A stretch of 64,000 nucleotides of DNA from Allomuricauda ruestringensis DSM 13258 (GCF_000224085.1 NC_015945.1:748501-812500); one strand, 5' to 3'. Positions 27,022 through 36,622 are shown, counted from the stretch's first letter. Notes: generated by a model not told the origin, from the letters alone. Numbers and translations: made by a program.

Positions 27022-28479
27022 CTATTCCACTTCCTTAATTACAAGGGTTGTGTCCTGAAGCCTCAGTTTTAACCAAGCGAGCATTTTTTTAGTGTCCGCC
27101 TCTTTTTGTCCAGAACTTACCTCATCTTTCCAATCCACCTCAAAAACCGGAATTGTGTCCATTTTTTTAAAATCGGTACGCACCTGATAGGAAAAACCAA
27201 GTGCTTCAATATTTTCGTAATTGGCTTTGGCCTCTGCACTAATATCTTGGAAAGGTATCTGTTTTCCAACATTTTTGGTCAAACTAACCAATTCTTCTTC
27301 AAGCATTCGGATTTGCTCATCCTTGTTCAGCAATTCTGCCTTGTTCTTCTCGTACAACTCACTAACGTAGTTGAACTTTTCCTCTGAATCATCTTTTCCG
27401 CCCTGAATTATATGAAGCTCAGCATTTTTAAGTCGGTTGTACTCATTTTTTTGGATTCGCCATGTATTGACCACATTTTCAGGAACCAATTCATCACCCA
27501 TAAACACAACCTCTATCATTGAGGTTCCATCATCCACATATTCCAATTTGGTAAGATTATCCACATATCTTCCGGCACCATCAAACTGGTATACTTCCAC
27601 GGTATCTTGTAAAAAACTTTGTGCCTGCTTCATAAAAAGTGATTCTTGGAATACATTATAAAAGGTAAATCCAGCAGGTATCATCACCAAAATTCCTGTA
27701 ATGGAAGCCAAACGAGCAATTAGTCTTCTACGCTGAGAGTTGGCGTAGCGCACCATGGGAAACCGCAAAAATTTGATTACCAAAAAGGTGGCCAGACCAA
27801 TAAAAATGGTATTGATAGTAAACAAGTACATGGCCCCCGCCGCATACCAGGGTTTACCAATGGCCAAACCAAAACCCACTGTACAAAGAGGCGGCATCAA
27901 AGCTGTTGCAATGGCCACACCAAATATAACACTGGCAATGGTGCCTTTTTTGGCCCGTGCAATCACAAGGGCAAGTCCACCAAAAAATGCGATCAGTACA
28001 TCCCGAATATCCGGTTTGGTTCGCGCCAAAAGTTCGGAGGATTCATCACGAAGAGGGAAAAGGTAGAAGAACAAAAAAGCGGTGATGACACTCAAAACCA
28101 CCATTACGGCAAAATTTTTGAGCGATCGTCGCAAAGTGTCAATATCATTTATGGCCAAGGACATCCCCATCCCCAAAATAGGGCCCATTAGCGGGGAAAT
28201 TAACATGGCTCCGATCACCACAGCGGTTGAGTTAGCATTTAACCCAACGGAAGCAATAAAAATGGAACATACCAAAATCCAAGAGGTGTGCCCCTTGAAA
28301 GGAATATCGGCAATAATGGATTCTTTGGTGGCGGCTGCATCGGTATTGGAACGAATTTCCAACAAATCCGAAAGAAACTTCCGCACACTGCCCAAAAGTC
28401 CTTTAAAGTCTTTTTTTACTTCATCTCCGCTGTCTTGACTTGGAGATGTCTCCGTATCTTTTTTTTGATCTTCACTCAT
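27022..28479 (-). CDS. DUF389 integral membrane protein
   Basis: A 485-residue protein with a charged cytoplasmic N-terminus (1-60), then six or seven helices (about 65-285) holding the DUF389 signature SVGLNANSTAVVIGAMLISPLMGPILG and ATALMPPLCTVGFGLA, then a long soluble C-terminal region with a coiled coil (ELYEKNKAELLNKDEQIRMLEEELVSL). The family is widespread and its function unresolved. The C-terminal extension is typical of Bacteroidota members. It ends 3 bp from the stop-proximal neighbour set and is transcribed together with the manC-type gene upstream. Confidence 0.88.
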   Translation of the reverse strand: MSEDQKKDTETSPSQDSGDEVKKDFKGLLGSVRKFLSDLLEIRSNTDAAATKESIIADIPFKGHTSWILVCSIFIASVGLNANSTAVVIGAMLISPLMGPILGMGMSLAINDIDTLRRSLKNFAVMVVLSVITAFLFFYLFPLRDESSELLARTKPDIRDVLIAFFGGLALVIARAKKGTIASVIFGVAIATALMPPLCTVGFGLAIGKPWYAAGAMYLFTINTIFIGLATFLVIKFLRFPMVRYANSQRRRLIARLASITGILVMIPAGFTFYNVFQESLFMKQAQSFLQDTVEVYQFDGAGRYVDNLTKLEYVDDGTSMIEVVFMGDELVPENVVNTWRIQKNEYNRLKNAELHIIQGGKDDSEEKFNYVSELYEKNKAELLNKDEQIRMLEEELVSLTKNVGKQIPFQDISAEAKANYENIEALGFSYQVRTDFKKMDTIPVFEVDWKDEVSSGQKEADTKKMLAWLKLRLQDTTLVIKEVE

Positions 28480-28482
28480 CTA

Positions 28483-29562
28483 TTATGCAAACTGGTCCCC
28501 AAATTTATCTTTTACTTGGTTCAATACTTTTTTAATATCCTGTTGTTTGTCCTTGGGATAAATCAAAAGCACCTCTTCTTTATCCACAATAATATAATCT
28601 TCCAGACCATCTACCACTACAATTTTTCCTTTTGGTGAACGAATCATATTGCCTTTGGCATTTTCCAAGAGCACTTTAGCATTGACCACGGCGTTTTCCT
28701 CTTCGTCCTTGTCCAATTTATCGTACAGTGCTCCCCAAGTACCTAGATCGTTCCAATCAAAAGTTGCAGGTAAAGTGTAGATGGATTTGGATTGTTCCAA
28801 GATAGCATAATCAATGGATATGTTTTCTGCCTTAGCGTAATTTTCTTGGATAAAGGCTCTTTCATCTTCGGTATTATAACTGGAAATACCTTTGCCAAAT
28901 AATTCATATTGACTTGGCTGATACTTTTTGAAAGCTTCAACAATGGTTTCTACGCTCCACATAAAAATACCCGCGTTCCAAAGAAAATTGCCTTGTGCCA
29001 AAAATTCCTTTGCGGTCTCGTAATCTGGCTTTTCCCTAAACTGGGACACCTTTTTAAGGTTCTCGTCACTCTCTTTTTCAAATTCTATATAACCAAAACC
29101 AGTGTTTGGAAATGTTGGTTTTATGCCCAAGGTGCAAAGTGCATTTTCCTTTTCGCATTTATCAAAGCAAGTTATGACGTCCTTTTCAAAAGCGGTTTCA
29201 TCTTCTATCCAATGGTCGCTGGGTGCCACGATCATTACCGCATTGGGGTTCATTTTTTGAATCTTTAAGGAGGCATACAAAATACAGGGTGCCGTGTTGC
29301 GCATGGCAGGTTCCAAAACAACTTGGTCCTGCTTTACCTTTGGTAATTGCTCCAAAACCAAATCATTGTATCGTTCATTGGTCAAGATCAAAATGTTTTC
29401 GGTGGGGATAAACTTGTTTAAGCGATCAAAGGTTTTTTGAATCAAGGTTTTGCCCGTCCCCAACATATCGTGAAACTGTTTTGGGTTTGATGATGTACTC
29501 ACTGGCCAAAATCGGGAACCAACGCCCCCTGCCATTAAAACTGCATAATAATTCTTGTTCAT
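28483..29562 (-). CDS. Mannose-1-phosphate guanylyltransferase
   Basis: A 359-residue nucleotidyltransferase making GDP-mannose from GTP and mannose-1-phosphate, for glycan synthesis. AVLMAGGVGSRFWPVSTS is the pyrophosphorylase loop, NPKQFHDMLG the substrate motif and FGYIEFEK a conserved sugar-binding strand; the metal-binding VAPSDHWI is also clear. It lacks the fused isomerase domain of long ManC/AlgA proteins, as is usual in Bacteroidota. It lies 3 bp upstream of the DUF389 gene. Confidence 0.93.
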   Translation of the reverse strand: MNKNYYAVLMAGGVGSRFWPVSTSSNPKQFHDMLGTGKTLIQKTFDRLNKFIPTENILILTNERYNDLVLEQLPKVKQDQVVLEPAMRNTAPCILYASLKIQKMNPNAVMIVAPSDHWIEDETAFEKDVITCFDKCEKENALCTLGIKPTFPNTGFGYIEFEKESDENLKKVSQFREKPDYETAKEFLAQGNFLWNAGIFMWSVETIVEAFKKYQPSQYELFGKGISSYNTEDERAFIQENYAKAENISIDYAILEQSKSIYTLPATFDWNDLGTWGALYDKLDKDEEENAVVNAKVLLENAKGNMIRSPKGKIVVVDGLEDYIIVDKEEVLLIYPKDKQQDIKKVLNQVKDKFGDQFA

Positions 29563-29580
29563 TATGTATTAAAATTTTTA

Positions 29581-29611
29581 TTGTCATTCCGAACGTATGT
29601 GAGGAATCTCA
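29581..29611. repeat. GTCATTCC-type dispersed element, partial
   Basis: TGTCATTCCGAACGTATGTG followed by AGGAATCTC, a motif family found between genes in many bacterial genomes. Here it sits upstream of the manC-type gene. A fuller palindromic relative is at 31015-31088. Confidence 0.55.
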
Positions 29612-29673
29612 AAACCACTTCCTAGAGATTATTATCTTATCACTTTCTTTAAAGTTGTGGTTCTACCGACAAA

Positions 29674-30273
29674 TCAATTCACCAATTCAACTTCTGCATT
29701 GGGTTGGAACAAATATAATCTCCCAGTGGACAACTCCACACATTCGTACCGTTTTACTTTTTTGTTTCCTTTTTTGAACAGTCTACCGTTGTACAATCTA
29801 AAAATACTGCCTTGGGGCAATTCGTACACGTAACTGTGCTGCCTTTCTTCCACATCAAAAGCTTTTAGCGCAATGGACAATCTGGCATCAGTACTACTAC
29901 TTGCCTTTGGGTTTTTAAAATGGTTTGCAATAATGGGCAACAATTGCGAAGGAAACACCTCTGGCCTAATAAATGGAACCATTAAGTGCTGAAAAGTATG
30001 TTTCCATTCCAGACCATGTGGTTTTATTCGACGACCATAGGTTTCAAAGGCCACCAAATGCGCAATTTCGTGGACAAGTGTAATTAAGAATCTGTATTTA
30101 TTGAGCGAGGCATTGACCGTAATTTGATGCAATCCATTGGGCAACCTACGGTAATCTCCATGCCGAGTGACCCTATGGTTCACAATCTTTAAATGTACCC
30201 CATGGGTTTTGATCAATTCAAAACAGGGTGCTACGGCAAGCTCTGGAAGATATTTTTGAAGGGTATTGTTCAC
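29674..30273 (-). CDS. SprT-like metallopeptidase domain protein
   Basis: A 199-residue protein with a SprT-type zinc site LVHEIAHLVAFETYG (His68, Glu69, His72). Bacterial SprT proteins are uncharacterised relatives of eukaryotic Spartan, a protease that cleaves DNA-protein crosslinks. The C-terminal region (RLYNGRLFKKGNKKVKRYECVEL) is basic with only one Cys, so the classical zinc ribbon of longer SprT proteins is not evident. Leftward, between the SDR gene and the manC-type gene. Confidence 0.85.
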   Translation of the reverse strand: MNNTLQKYLPELAVAPCFELIKTHGVHLKIVNHRVTRHGDYRRLPNGLHQITVNASLNKYRFLITLVHEIAHLVAFETYGRRIKPHGLEWKHTFQHLMVPFIRPEVFPSQLLPIIANHFKNPKASSSTDARLSIALKAFDVEERQHSYVYELPQGSIFRLYNGRLFKKGNKKVKRYECVELSTGRLYLFQPNAEVELVN

Positions 30274-30320
30274 TGGGATAAAGTTACAAGTTTATCCATA
30301 GAGTTTCACCCAAATTAAAA

Positions 30321-30998
30321 CTAGGGTGTACTATTACTGACCTGCAACAACTTTCCATTATAGAGTTTTTGTCCGGTCAAGGCAAAATCTTTGATGTACG
30401 TAGCCATTTCCAAGGCAGTAACCGGAGCTTTATATCCAGGAAATGCTTCTTCCAACATCTCAGTTTGCACCGCCCCCAATGCCAGCACATTGAAACTTGG
30501 TCCGGTTTCTTTATATTCTTCGGCCAAGAGTTCGGTAAGAGTAATAACAGCTCCTTTGCTGGAACTATAGGCGGACAGTCCGGGAAATTTCATGCTGCCT
30601 TGCACTCCACCCATGGAACTTACGGTCACCACATGTCCTTCCTTGCCCATCATTGGCAGTACGGCCTTGGTAATTTCGGCTACACCGAACACATTTACTT
30701 TGTAAACATTTTCAAACTCTTCCGCTGTGGTTTCGGAAAAAGGTTTGTTCAGCAATCGCCCTGCATTGTTGATGAGCACATCCACCACATGCCATTGCTC
30801 CAAAAAATCGTTTACTTTTTCAAAATCGGCCGGATTGCCCAAATCAAAAGGAATGGAATGCACATTGGGCAGATTGAGATTTTTCACAGGTTCTTCATTC
30901 CTTGATAAGGCCAAAACCTGATGTCCTTCTCTGGCAAAAAGCTTGACCAGTTCAAAACCTATTCCCCTACTTGTTCCTGTAATTATAATGTTTGCCAT
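30321..30998 (-). CDS. SDR family oxidoreductase
   Basis: A 225-residue short-chain dehydrogenase. IIITGTSRGIGFELVKLF is the NAD(P) glycine motif, NNAGRLL the NNAG motif, SSMGGVQGS with YSSSKGAV the catalytic Ser-Tyr-Lys triad. The chain is short and has the compact C-terminus seen in sepiapterin-reductase-like or YdfG-like members. Substrate unknown. It is leftward and 48 bp from the SprT gene. Confidence 0.9.
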   Translation of the reverse strand: MANIIITGTSRGIGFELVKLFAREGHQVLALSRNEEPVKNLNLPNVHSIPFDLGNPADFEKVNDFLEQWHVVDVLINNAGRLLNKPFSETTAEEFENVYKVNVFGVAEITKAVLPMMGKEGHVVTVSSMGGVQGSMKFPGLSAYSSSKGAVITLTELLAEEYKETGPSFNVLALGAVQTEMLEEAFPGYKAPVTALEMATYIKDFALTGQKLYNGKLLQVSNSTP

Positions 30999-31014
30999 AA
31001 TGTATTGTATTGAT

Positions 31015-31088
31015 TGTCATTCCTGCGTAGGTGAGAATCCATATATATTCCAGATTTCTCACCCTTGTTCAAGGGGTTCGAAATGACA
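31015..31088. repeat. Palindromic GTCATTCC-type intergenic element
   Basis: Terminal inverted repeats TGTCATT (31015-31021) and AATGACA (31082-31088) enclose nested stems GGTGAGAA/TTCTCACC (31030-31037/31056-31063) and CCCTT/AAGGG. It fills the gap between the SDR and M28 peptidase genes and has the look of a miniature or REP-like element. A diverged GTCATTCC motif is at 29581. Confidence 0.7.
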
Positions 31089-31090
31089 TT

Positions 31091-32080
31091 CTACTCATTT
31101 AATTTGATTTCTTGGTTCGGTGCATTGGCAATACTTTCAATTACCGGAATGGTTTTGTTCACCAAAGTAGCCATGTGATCGAAATCCATAAGGTCGGGCT
31201 CATCACCCACTTTATGATAGTGGTTAAAATTGGTAAAATCAAAAGTGCAAAACGTATGGGATGGCACACCGAATTCTTCATGGAATGGATAATTGTCCGA
31301 CCGCTGATAAAGGTTATACTCCTTTGCCGTGGGTAAAAACCCCACTAAATTCTCCTCTGCATACGTATTGCTGACCTCTGCCAAATTGGACATATCATAC
31401 CCCGTTATGTACATGAAATAATCTTTTCCTTTCAAGGGAACTCCGGTCATTTCAAAATTGAGCATGGTATAAAGGTTCAAATCCTGTTCTTTTAATTTTT
31501 CGGCTAAGTGTTTGGATCCCAACAAACCTTTCTCTTCGGCGCTGAACAAGGCAAAAATCAGACTACGTTCGTTGGTCTTTTGGGTACCAAAATAACGGGC
31601 CATTTCCAAAACCGATGTGGTACCGGAAGCATTGTCGTTGGCCCCGTTTGCAATATAGTCCCCATTTTCGGGCTCTATGGTACCAATATGGTCGTAATGT
31701 GCACCAATCAGGATGAACTCATCTTTTAAATCAGGGTTGTTACCCTCAATTACCCCGACAATATTGTAAGATGCCTTTTTAAAGTTTGATAAGGTATCGC
31801 GATAGGTTTCAAAATACGGTTTGAGTCCGTAGGACTTGAAATAGTTTTCAATATATTTTGCTGCCATTTCAATACCTTCACTCCCTGCTTCTCGTCCTTT
31901 AAGGTCGTTGGAAGCCAAATAATTCATCATCTCTCCTATTCGTTCAGCATCGGTAAATGTATTGTTTGATTCTGTGTTCTTTGATGATTGAGTAGTTTCA
32001 ACCGTTGTAGTTTGAGTTACCTGCGTGGATCCGCAGCCTACTACAAAAATTGTCACCAGAGCATAAAACAGTATTTTCAT
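31091..32080 (-). CDS. M28 family zinc aminopeptidase, lipoprotein
   Basis: About 329 residues. MKILFYALVTIFVVGCGSTQ is a lipoprotein signal with a VVGC lipobox; the start at 32080 is preferred over an upstream in-frame codon at 32119 because it places the signal at the N-terminus. The co-catalytic zinc site is visible: IGAHYDHIG (His, Asp), ANGANDNASGTTSVLEMARYF (Asp) and FSAEEKGLLGS (Glu-Glu). The C-terminal SHTFCTFDFTNFNHYHKVGDEPDLMDF has the last ligand His. Exported peptide degradation is likely. It is 111 bp downstream of the PDH E2 gene, with a terminator between. Confidence 0.9.
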   Translation of the reverse strand: MKILFYALVTIFVVGCGSTQVTQTTTVETTQSSKNTESNNTFTDAERIGEMMNYLASNDLKGREAGSEGIEMAAKYIENYFKSYGLKPYFETYRDTLSNFKKASYNIVGVIEGNNPDLKDEFILIGAHYDHIGTIEPENGDYIANGANDNASGTTSVLEMARYFGTQKTNERSLIFALFSAEEKGLLGSKHLAEKLKEQDLNLYTMLNFEMTGVPLKGKDYFMYITGYDMSNLAEVSNTYAEENLVGFLPTAKEYNLYQRSDNYPFHEEFGVPSHTFCTFDFTNFNHYHKVGDEPDLMDFDHMATLVNKTIPVIESIANAPNQEIKLNE

Positions 32081-32106
32081 TTTTTTGATTTTTGAATTTT
32101 TTAAAG

Positions 32107-32140
32107 ATAAAAAAAGCATCCCGAAAAGGATGCTTTTTGA
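32107..32140 (-). terminator. Terminator downstream of the PDH genes
   Basis: AAAAAGCATCC (32111-32121) and GGATGCTTTTT (32128-32138) form an 11-bp stem with T tracts on both strands. It would stop leftward transcripts from pdhA-E2 before the peptidase gene. Confidence 0.75.
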
Positions 32141-32191
32141 TTTATGTTATTGAATGTATCTTTTGGCTACGCTTAAGGTGACATTTGAAAA

Positions 32192-33826
32192 CTATGCCAA
32201 CATGGTAACAGGGTTCTCCAAGTATGCCCTCAATGTTTGAAGGAACTGAGCACCGGTGGCGCCATCTACGGTTCTGTGGTCACAAGCCAGGGTAATCTTC
32301 ATGGTACTACCTGGTACAATCTCGCCATTTTTCACTACTGGTTTATCCACAATAGCTCCAACGGACAAAATTGCTGAATTCGGCTGGTTGATGATGGAAG
32401 TGAATTCCAAGATACCGAACATTCCCAAGTTGGATACGGTAAAGGTGCTTCCCTCCATTTCATCTGGCTTTATTTTCTTGTTTCTAGCTCTTCCTGCCAA
32501 ATCTTTAACCGCTGTTCCGAGTTGAGTCAAACTCAATTGGTCGGCAAATTTGATTACGGGAACCACAAGACCTTCATCTACAGCTACTGCCACCCCCATG
32601 TGAACATGATGCTTGTAAACCGTGGTATCTCCGTTCCAAGATGTATTTACCTGCGGATGCTTTTTAAGCGCCATGGCACAGGCCTTCAATACCATATCGT
32701 TGAAAGACACTTTAGTGTCTGGCAAATTATTGATTTGCACACGGGAAGCCTTTGCATTGTCCATATCCACCTCAATGGTAAGATAATAGTGCGGTGCCGT
32801 AAACTTGGATTCACCCAAGCGCTTGGCAATCACTTTACGCATGGTGGAGTTTTTAACCTCCTCTATGCTTTCTTCACCAACAGGCAATGCAACAGGTGCT
32901 ACTGCAGGAGTTGCTTCTGTTTTTTCTACTGAAGGAGCTGTTTTTGTAGCTGGCGTAAAGTTCTCTATGTCTTTTTTTACAATTCTTCCGTTGTCGCCAG
33001 TTCCCTTTACATCGGCCAAGTTTATACCTTTCTCTTCGGCAATCTTTTTGGCCAACGGTGAAGCAAAAATGCGCTGTCCATCTTGAGTAGCCGTTGCTGT
33101 TTCTTCTTTTTTGGAAGTCTCTTCAGCTTTTGTGGCTTCTTCTTTGGATGCTTCTTTCTTAGGAGCACTCTTTGCAGCACCTCCCGAAGCATGTGCCTTT
33201 AATATGGCATCAACATCGGTTCCTTCTGGGCCAATAATGGCCAATAGGGAATCAACCGGGGCTCCTTCGCCTTCTTGAATACCGATATGCAACAAGGTTC
33301 CGGAGTAGAAAGATTCAAATTCCATAGTGGCTTTATCGGTCTCGATTTCAGCCAATATATCTCCTTCTTCCACTTCGTCGCCAACACTTTTTAACCAGCT
33401 GGCCACGGTTCCTTCTTCCATGGTATCACTTAATCGAGGCATGGTTACAATCTCTACCCCTTCAGGAATATTGGCTGGTGCACTTGCCGGAGCTGAACTT
33501 TCTTCGGCTTCGGGTTCCGCAGTATCTTCTTCTTTCTCCGCCTCGGACGACCCTCCAGAGCCATTCAACAGACCGGAAATATCTTCTCCTTCCTCTCCGA
33601 TTATGGCCAAAAGTGAATCAACGGGGGCTCCATCACCTTCCTCTATTCCGATATGGAGCAAAGTCCCTTCATGAAAAGATTCAAATTCCATGGTGGCTTT
33701 GTCCGTTTCGATTTCAGCCAATATATCTCCTTCTTCGACTTTGTCCCCTACGTTTTTGAGCCATTTTGCCACGGTTCCTTCTTCCATGGTATCGCTCAAT
33801 CTAGGCATGTTGATTACTTCTGCCAT
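32192..33826 (-). CDS. Pyruvate dehydrogenase E2, dihydrolipoamide acetyltransferase
   Basis: A 544-residue E2 with two N-terminal lipoyl domains (1-78 and about 127-205), each with the lipoylated Lys in EIETDKATMEFESF. Acid/Ala-rich linkers follow, then the peripheral subunit-binding domain (FASPLAKKIAEEKGINLADV, about 265-300) and the catalytic domain ending with DHRTVDGATGAQFL. It transfers acetyl to CoA and forms the complex core. The two lipoyl domains are nearly identical, which suggests recent duplication or concerted evolution. It follows the E1-alpha gene by 4 bp. Confidence 0.95.
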   Translation of the reverse strand: MAEVINMPRLSDTMEEGTVAKWLKNVGDKVEEGDILAEIETDKATMEFESFHEGTLLHIGIEEGDGAPVDSLLAIIGEEGEDISGLLNGSGGSSEAEKEEDTAEPEAEESSAPASAPANIPEGVEIVTMPRLSDTMEEGTVASWLKSVGDEVEEGDILAEIETDKATMEFESFYSGTLLHIGIQEGEGAPVDSLLAIIGPEGTDVDAILKAHASGGAAKSAPKKEASKEEATKAEETSKKEETATATQDGQRIFASPLAKKIAEEKGINLADVKGTGDNGRIVKKDIENFTPATKTAPSVEKTEATPAVAPVALPVGEESIEEVKNSTMRKVIAKRLGESKFTAPHYYLTIEVDMDNAKASRVQINNLPDTKVSFNDMVLKACAMALKKHPQVNTSWNGDTTVYKHHVHMGVAVAVDEGLVVPVIKFADQLSLTQLGTAVKDLAGRARNKKIKPDEMEGSTFTVSNLGMFGILEFTSIINQPNSAILSVGAIVDKPVVKNGEIVPGSTMKITLACDHRTVDGATGAQFLQTLRAYLENPVTMLA

Positions 33827-33830
33827 CTAA

Positions 33831-34829
33831 TTATAATTTATGTTGTAAAAATGGATAGTCTTCTTGCTCGTAAACGGTGTCGTACATTTGTTCTTTTGGT
33901 GGGAAATCTGATTCTTCAGCAAATTTCTCGCACTCTTTCACCAAGTCCTTCACCTTTTTGTCAATTTGTTTTAGGTCGTCTTCTGATGCATATCCTTTCT
34001 CTAGGATAACATCTTTTACCTGAGTAATCGGATCTATCTTTTTATACTCTTCTACTTCTTCTTTTGTTCTGTAATGTTGGGCATCTGACATGGAATGTCC
34101 ACGGTACCTATATGTCTTCATTTCCAAGAAAGTAGGTCCGCCTCCTGTTCTTGCTCGCTCAATGGCCTTGTCCATTTCTTTGGCAACGATTGCAGGATCC
34201 ATTCCATCTACGGGACTACATGGCATTTCGTAACCTAGTCCCAACTTCCAGATGTCGGTGGAGTGCGATGTACGGGCTACGGATGTTCCCATGGCATAAC
34301 CGTTGTTCTCACAAATAAAAACTACGGGCAATTGCCATAGCATGGCCAAGTTGAAGGCTTCGTGAAGGGATCCTTGCCTTACGGCGCCATCACCCATATA
34401 ACAAAGGGTTACGGAATCCCTTTTAAAGTACTTATCGGCAAATGCCAAACCAGCTCCCAAAGGAATTTGTCCCCCAACGATACCGTGTCCACCATAAAAA
34501 CGGTGTTCTTTGGAGAAAATATGCATGGAACCACCCATACCTTTGGAGGTTCCTGTTACCTTTCCAAAAAGTTCAGCCATCACTTTTCTTGGATCCACAC
34601 CCATACCTATCGGCTGAACGTGGTTTCGATAAGCGGTGATCATACGATCTTTGTCCAAGTCCATTGCATGCAATGCACCTGCTAGAACCGCTTCTTGACC
34701 ATTGTACAGGTGTAGAAACCCTCTAACTTTTTGCTGAATATATACGGCGGCAAGTTTATCCTCGAACTTTCTCCAGAAAAACATGTCCTCGTACCATTTA
34801 AGATAAACTTCTTTGGTAATTTTTTTCAT
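33831..34829 (-). CDS. pdhA: Pyruvate dehydrogenase E1 component, alpha subunit
   Basis: A 332-residue E1-alpha. The thiamine diphosphate motif is GDGAVRQGSLHEAFN...ENNGYAM, and the phosphorylation-loop-like YRYRGHSMSD follows. It decarboxylates pyruvate and passes acetyl to the E2 lipoyl groups. The beta subunit gene is not adjacent and not in this window, consistent with a separate locus in Flavobacteria. Leftward, 4 bp from the E2 gene and 81 bp from cdd. Confidence 0.95.
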   Translation of the reverse strand: MKKITKEVYLKWYEDMFFWRKFEDKLAAVYIQQKVRGFLHLYNGQEAVLAGALHAMDLDKDRMITAYRNHVQPIGMGVDPRKVMAELFGKVTGTSKGMGGSMHIFSKEHRFYGGHGIVGGQIPLGAGLAFADKYFKRDSVTLCYMGDGAVRQGSLHEAFNLAMLWQLPVVFICENNGYAMGTSVARTSHSTDIWKLGLGYEMPCSPVDGMDPAIVAKEMDKAIERARTGGGPTFLEMKTYRYRGHSMSDAQHYRTKEEVEEYKKIDPITQVKDVILEKGYASEDDLKQIDKKVKDLVKECEKFAEESDFPPKEQMYDTVYEQEDYPFLQHKL

Positions 34830-34910
34830 CTATAGTAGTATTAAATGAATTTCCCCTGTAGTAGGGAAAAGCAAAAATACATATATATCTGTTTTGGAAA
34901 AAGAATTGAA

Positions 34911-35402
34911 TTAAGAATCGCCCAAAAATGAGTTATTGAATGCCAAAGGCAATATGTCGGCCATGGAACTACATTTGTAAATCGGGCCTTTTTCTGACCT
35001 TAGCAACAACGAAATTGGAGTGTTCTGCTTTTGTTCGTATTCTATAATAGACTGCCTGCAATTGCCGCAAGGAGCCGCTGGAACACCTACCTCATGTTTA
35101 GAGGACGAAGCGCAAATGGCAATGGATTTAACGGTTACCCCAGGATATTTGGCGCCTGCATGGAAAATGGCCACGCGCTCGGCACAAAGGCCCGAAGGGT
35201 AAGATGCATTTTCTTGGTTGTTGCCAATGACCACTTCCCCGTTTTCCAACAATACTGCAGCACCCACTTTAAACTTAGAATAGGGCGCATACGCATTCTC
35301 CCTGGCCTCCGCAGCGTCTTGTAACAATTTTTGATCGTTTTGTGACAACTCTGTTTCATCCTCAAAAATGAGCAGTTCAAAACCAATTTTCTTTTTTTCC
35401 AT
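34911..35402 (-). CDS. cdd: Cytidine deaminase
   Basis: A 163-residue zinc deaminase converting (deoxy)cytidine to uridine in pyrimidine salvage. The zinc/catalytic signature is visible as SGLCAERVAIFHA (Cys and catalytic Glu) and APCGNCRQSIIEY (two Cys). The 20-odd N-terminal residues are an extension relative to the shortest tetrameric enzymes. It is between porV and pdhA on the minus strand. Confidence 0.94.
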   Translation of the reverse strand: MEKKKIGFELLIFEDETELSQNDQKLLQDAAEARENAYAPYSKFKVGAAVLLENGEVVIGNNQENASYPSGLCAERVAIFHAGAKYPGVTVKSIAICASSSKHEVGVPAAPCGNCRQSIIEYEQKQNTPISLLLRSEKGPIYKCSSMADILPLAFNNSFLGDS

Positions 35403-35426
35403 CTAAGCTTGGGTGTATTCAAAAAT

Positions 35427-35456
35427 AAAAAAACCTGCCCAAGAGACAGGTTTTTT
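35427..35456 (-). terminator. Terminator after porV
   Basis: AAAAAACCTG and CAGGTTTTTT arms around a 9-nt loop give a 10-bp stem with a T tract on the minus strand, 20 bp downstream of the porV stop. Confidence 0.7.
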
Positions 35457-35476
35457 CCTATTTATTTTATGCATTC

Positions 35477-36622
35477 TTAATCATTGTAAAATTCTTCTCC
35501 CAAGTTAAAAGTGAGCGAGAATCGCAATGTGTTTTCCAGTGGGTTTCTAACCTGTGAGGTTGAGAAAAGATAGGAAAGGTCTATTTGTGCAGATTTAAAC
35601 ATGAAGCCAGCTCCAAGCGTAAAGAACTTACGAGAACCTTTTTCTTCACTTTCGTTAAAGTAACCGCTCCGCAACATAAAAGCTTCTCTAAACCTATACT
35701 CTGCACCAAGTGCCCAAGTTACTTCTTTAAGTTCTTCCCCGAATCCATCCGGCGCATCACCGAAAGATTCAAAGACTCCTTTAAAAAAACCTATTTGCTG
35801 GTATTCATTGTTATCATCTGAATCAATATCCCCATCCCCATCAAAATCTCTTGGCGTGGGCACCAATAGTTTGTTGAACTCTGTATTTATGGCCAGCACA
35901 TTGTCCTGATCAAAAATAAAATCAAATCCACCGCCAAACTTTAGGTTAGTGGGCAAAAAGTTTTCCTGCCCGCCTTCATCATATTGTATGGAACCTCCCA
36001 AGTTGGATATATTGAACCCAGCTCTCCAACGTCCATCAAAATTATTGTAAGCTATTTCCGGAGATCGGTAAAAACCCGATACATCTACTGCAAAGGCATT
36101 GGCTGCCTGAGAATCTTGTACACCATCTTGAAATCTGAGATTGGAACTGATAAATCTACCTGCCACAGCCATGGAAAAGGTTTGACTCAATTTTAAGGAA
36201 TAAGAACCATCCAAGGCAAATTCGTTGGGCTTCACCAAAGTGGCCTGCTGATCAAATGTTTGCCTCAATTCAATCTCGCCCAGACCAAAATAACGGATAC
36301 TGAAGGCAAAGGCACTCCTATCGTTTAATTTGTTGTAAAAGTTGGCATTTAATAAGGATACATCGTTTACAATGCTTTCCAAATACGGGGTATAGCTAAC
36401 CCCAATACCCATTTTTTGAGTGGCAAAGGCATATTTTGCAGCGTTCCATTGTTGGGAATACACATCAAAAGAAGTGGCAACGCCCATATCTCCCATACCG
36501 GAAGCCCGTGCATCGGCGGCAATTGTCAAAAATGGTACAGCCGTTGTGATTGCCCTTTCTTGCTGAGCGCTAACTTGAGGTGCCACAATTAAGAAAGCAA
36601 CCACGATCAATAACTTTTTCAT
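35477..36622 (-). CDS. porV: Type IX secretion system outer membrane protein PorV
   Basis: A 381-residue outer membrane beta-barrel of the FadL-like/LptO type. It has a signal peptide (1-19), then the conserved ITTAVPFLTIAADARASGMGDMGVATS and QWNAAKYAF starts. The barrel strands alternate polar and hydrophobic residues and end with an aromatic C-terminal segment (LGEEFYND). PorV is a shuttle that brings T9SS cargo to the attachment complex with the sortase PorU. In F. johnsoniae, porU lies between porV and gldJ; here it is absent. Confidence 0.93.
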   Translation of the reverse strand: MKKLLIVVAFLIVAPQVSAQQERAITTAVPFLTIAADARASGMGDMGVATSFDVYSQQWNAAKYAFATQKMGIGVSYTPYLESIVNDVSLLNANFYNKLNDRSAFAFSIRYFGLGEIELRQTFDQQATLVKPNEFALDGSYSLKLSQTFSMAVAGRFISSNLRFQDGVQDSQAANAFAVDVSGFYRSPEIAYNNFDGRWRAGFNISNLGGSIQYDEGGQENFLPTNLKFGGGFDFIFDQDNVLAINTEFNKLLVPTPRDFDGDGDIDSDDNNEYQQIGFFKGVFESFGDAPDGFGEELKEVTWALGAEYRFREAFMLRSGYFNESEEKGSRKFFTLGAGFMFKSAQIDLSYLFSTSQVRNPLENTLRFSLTFNLGEEFYND

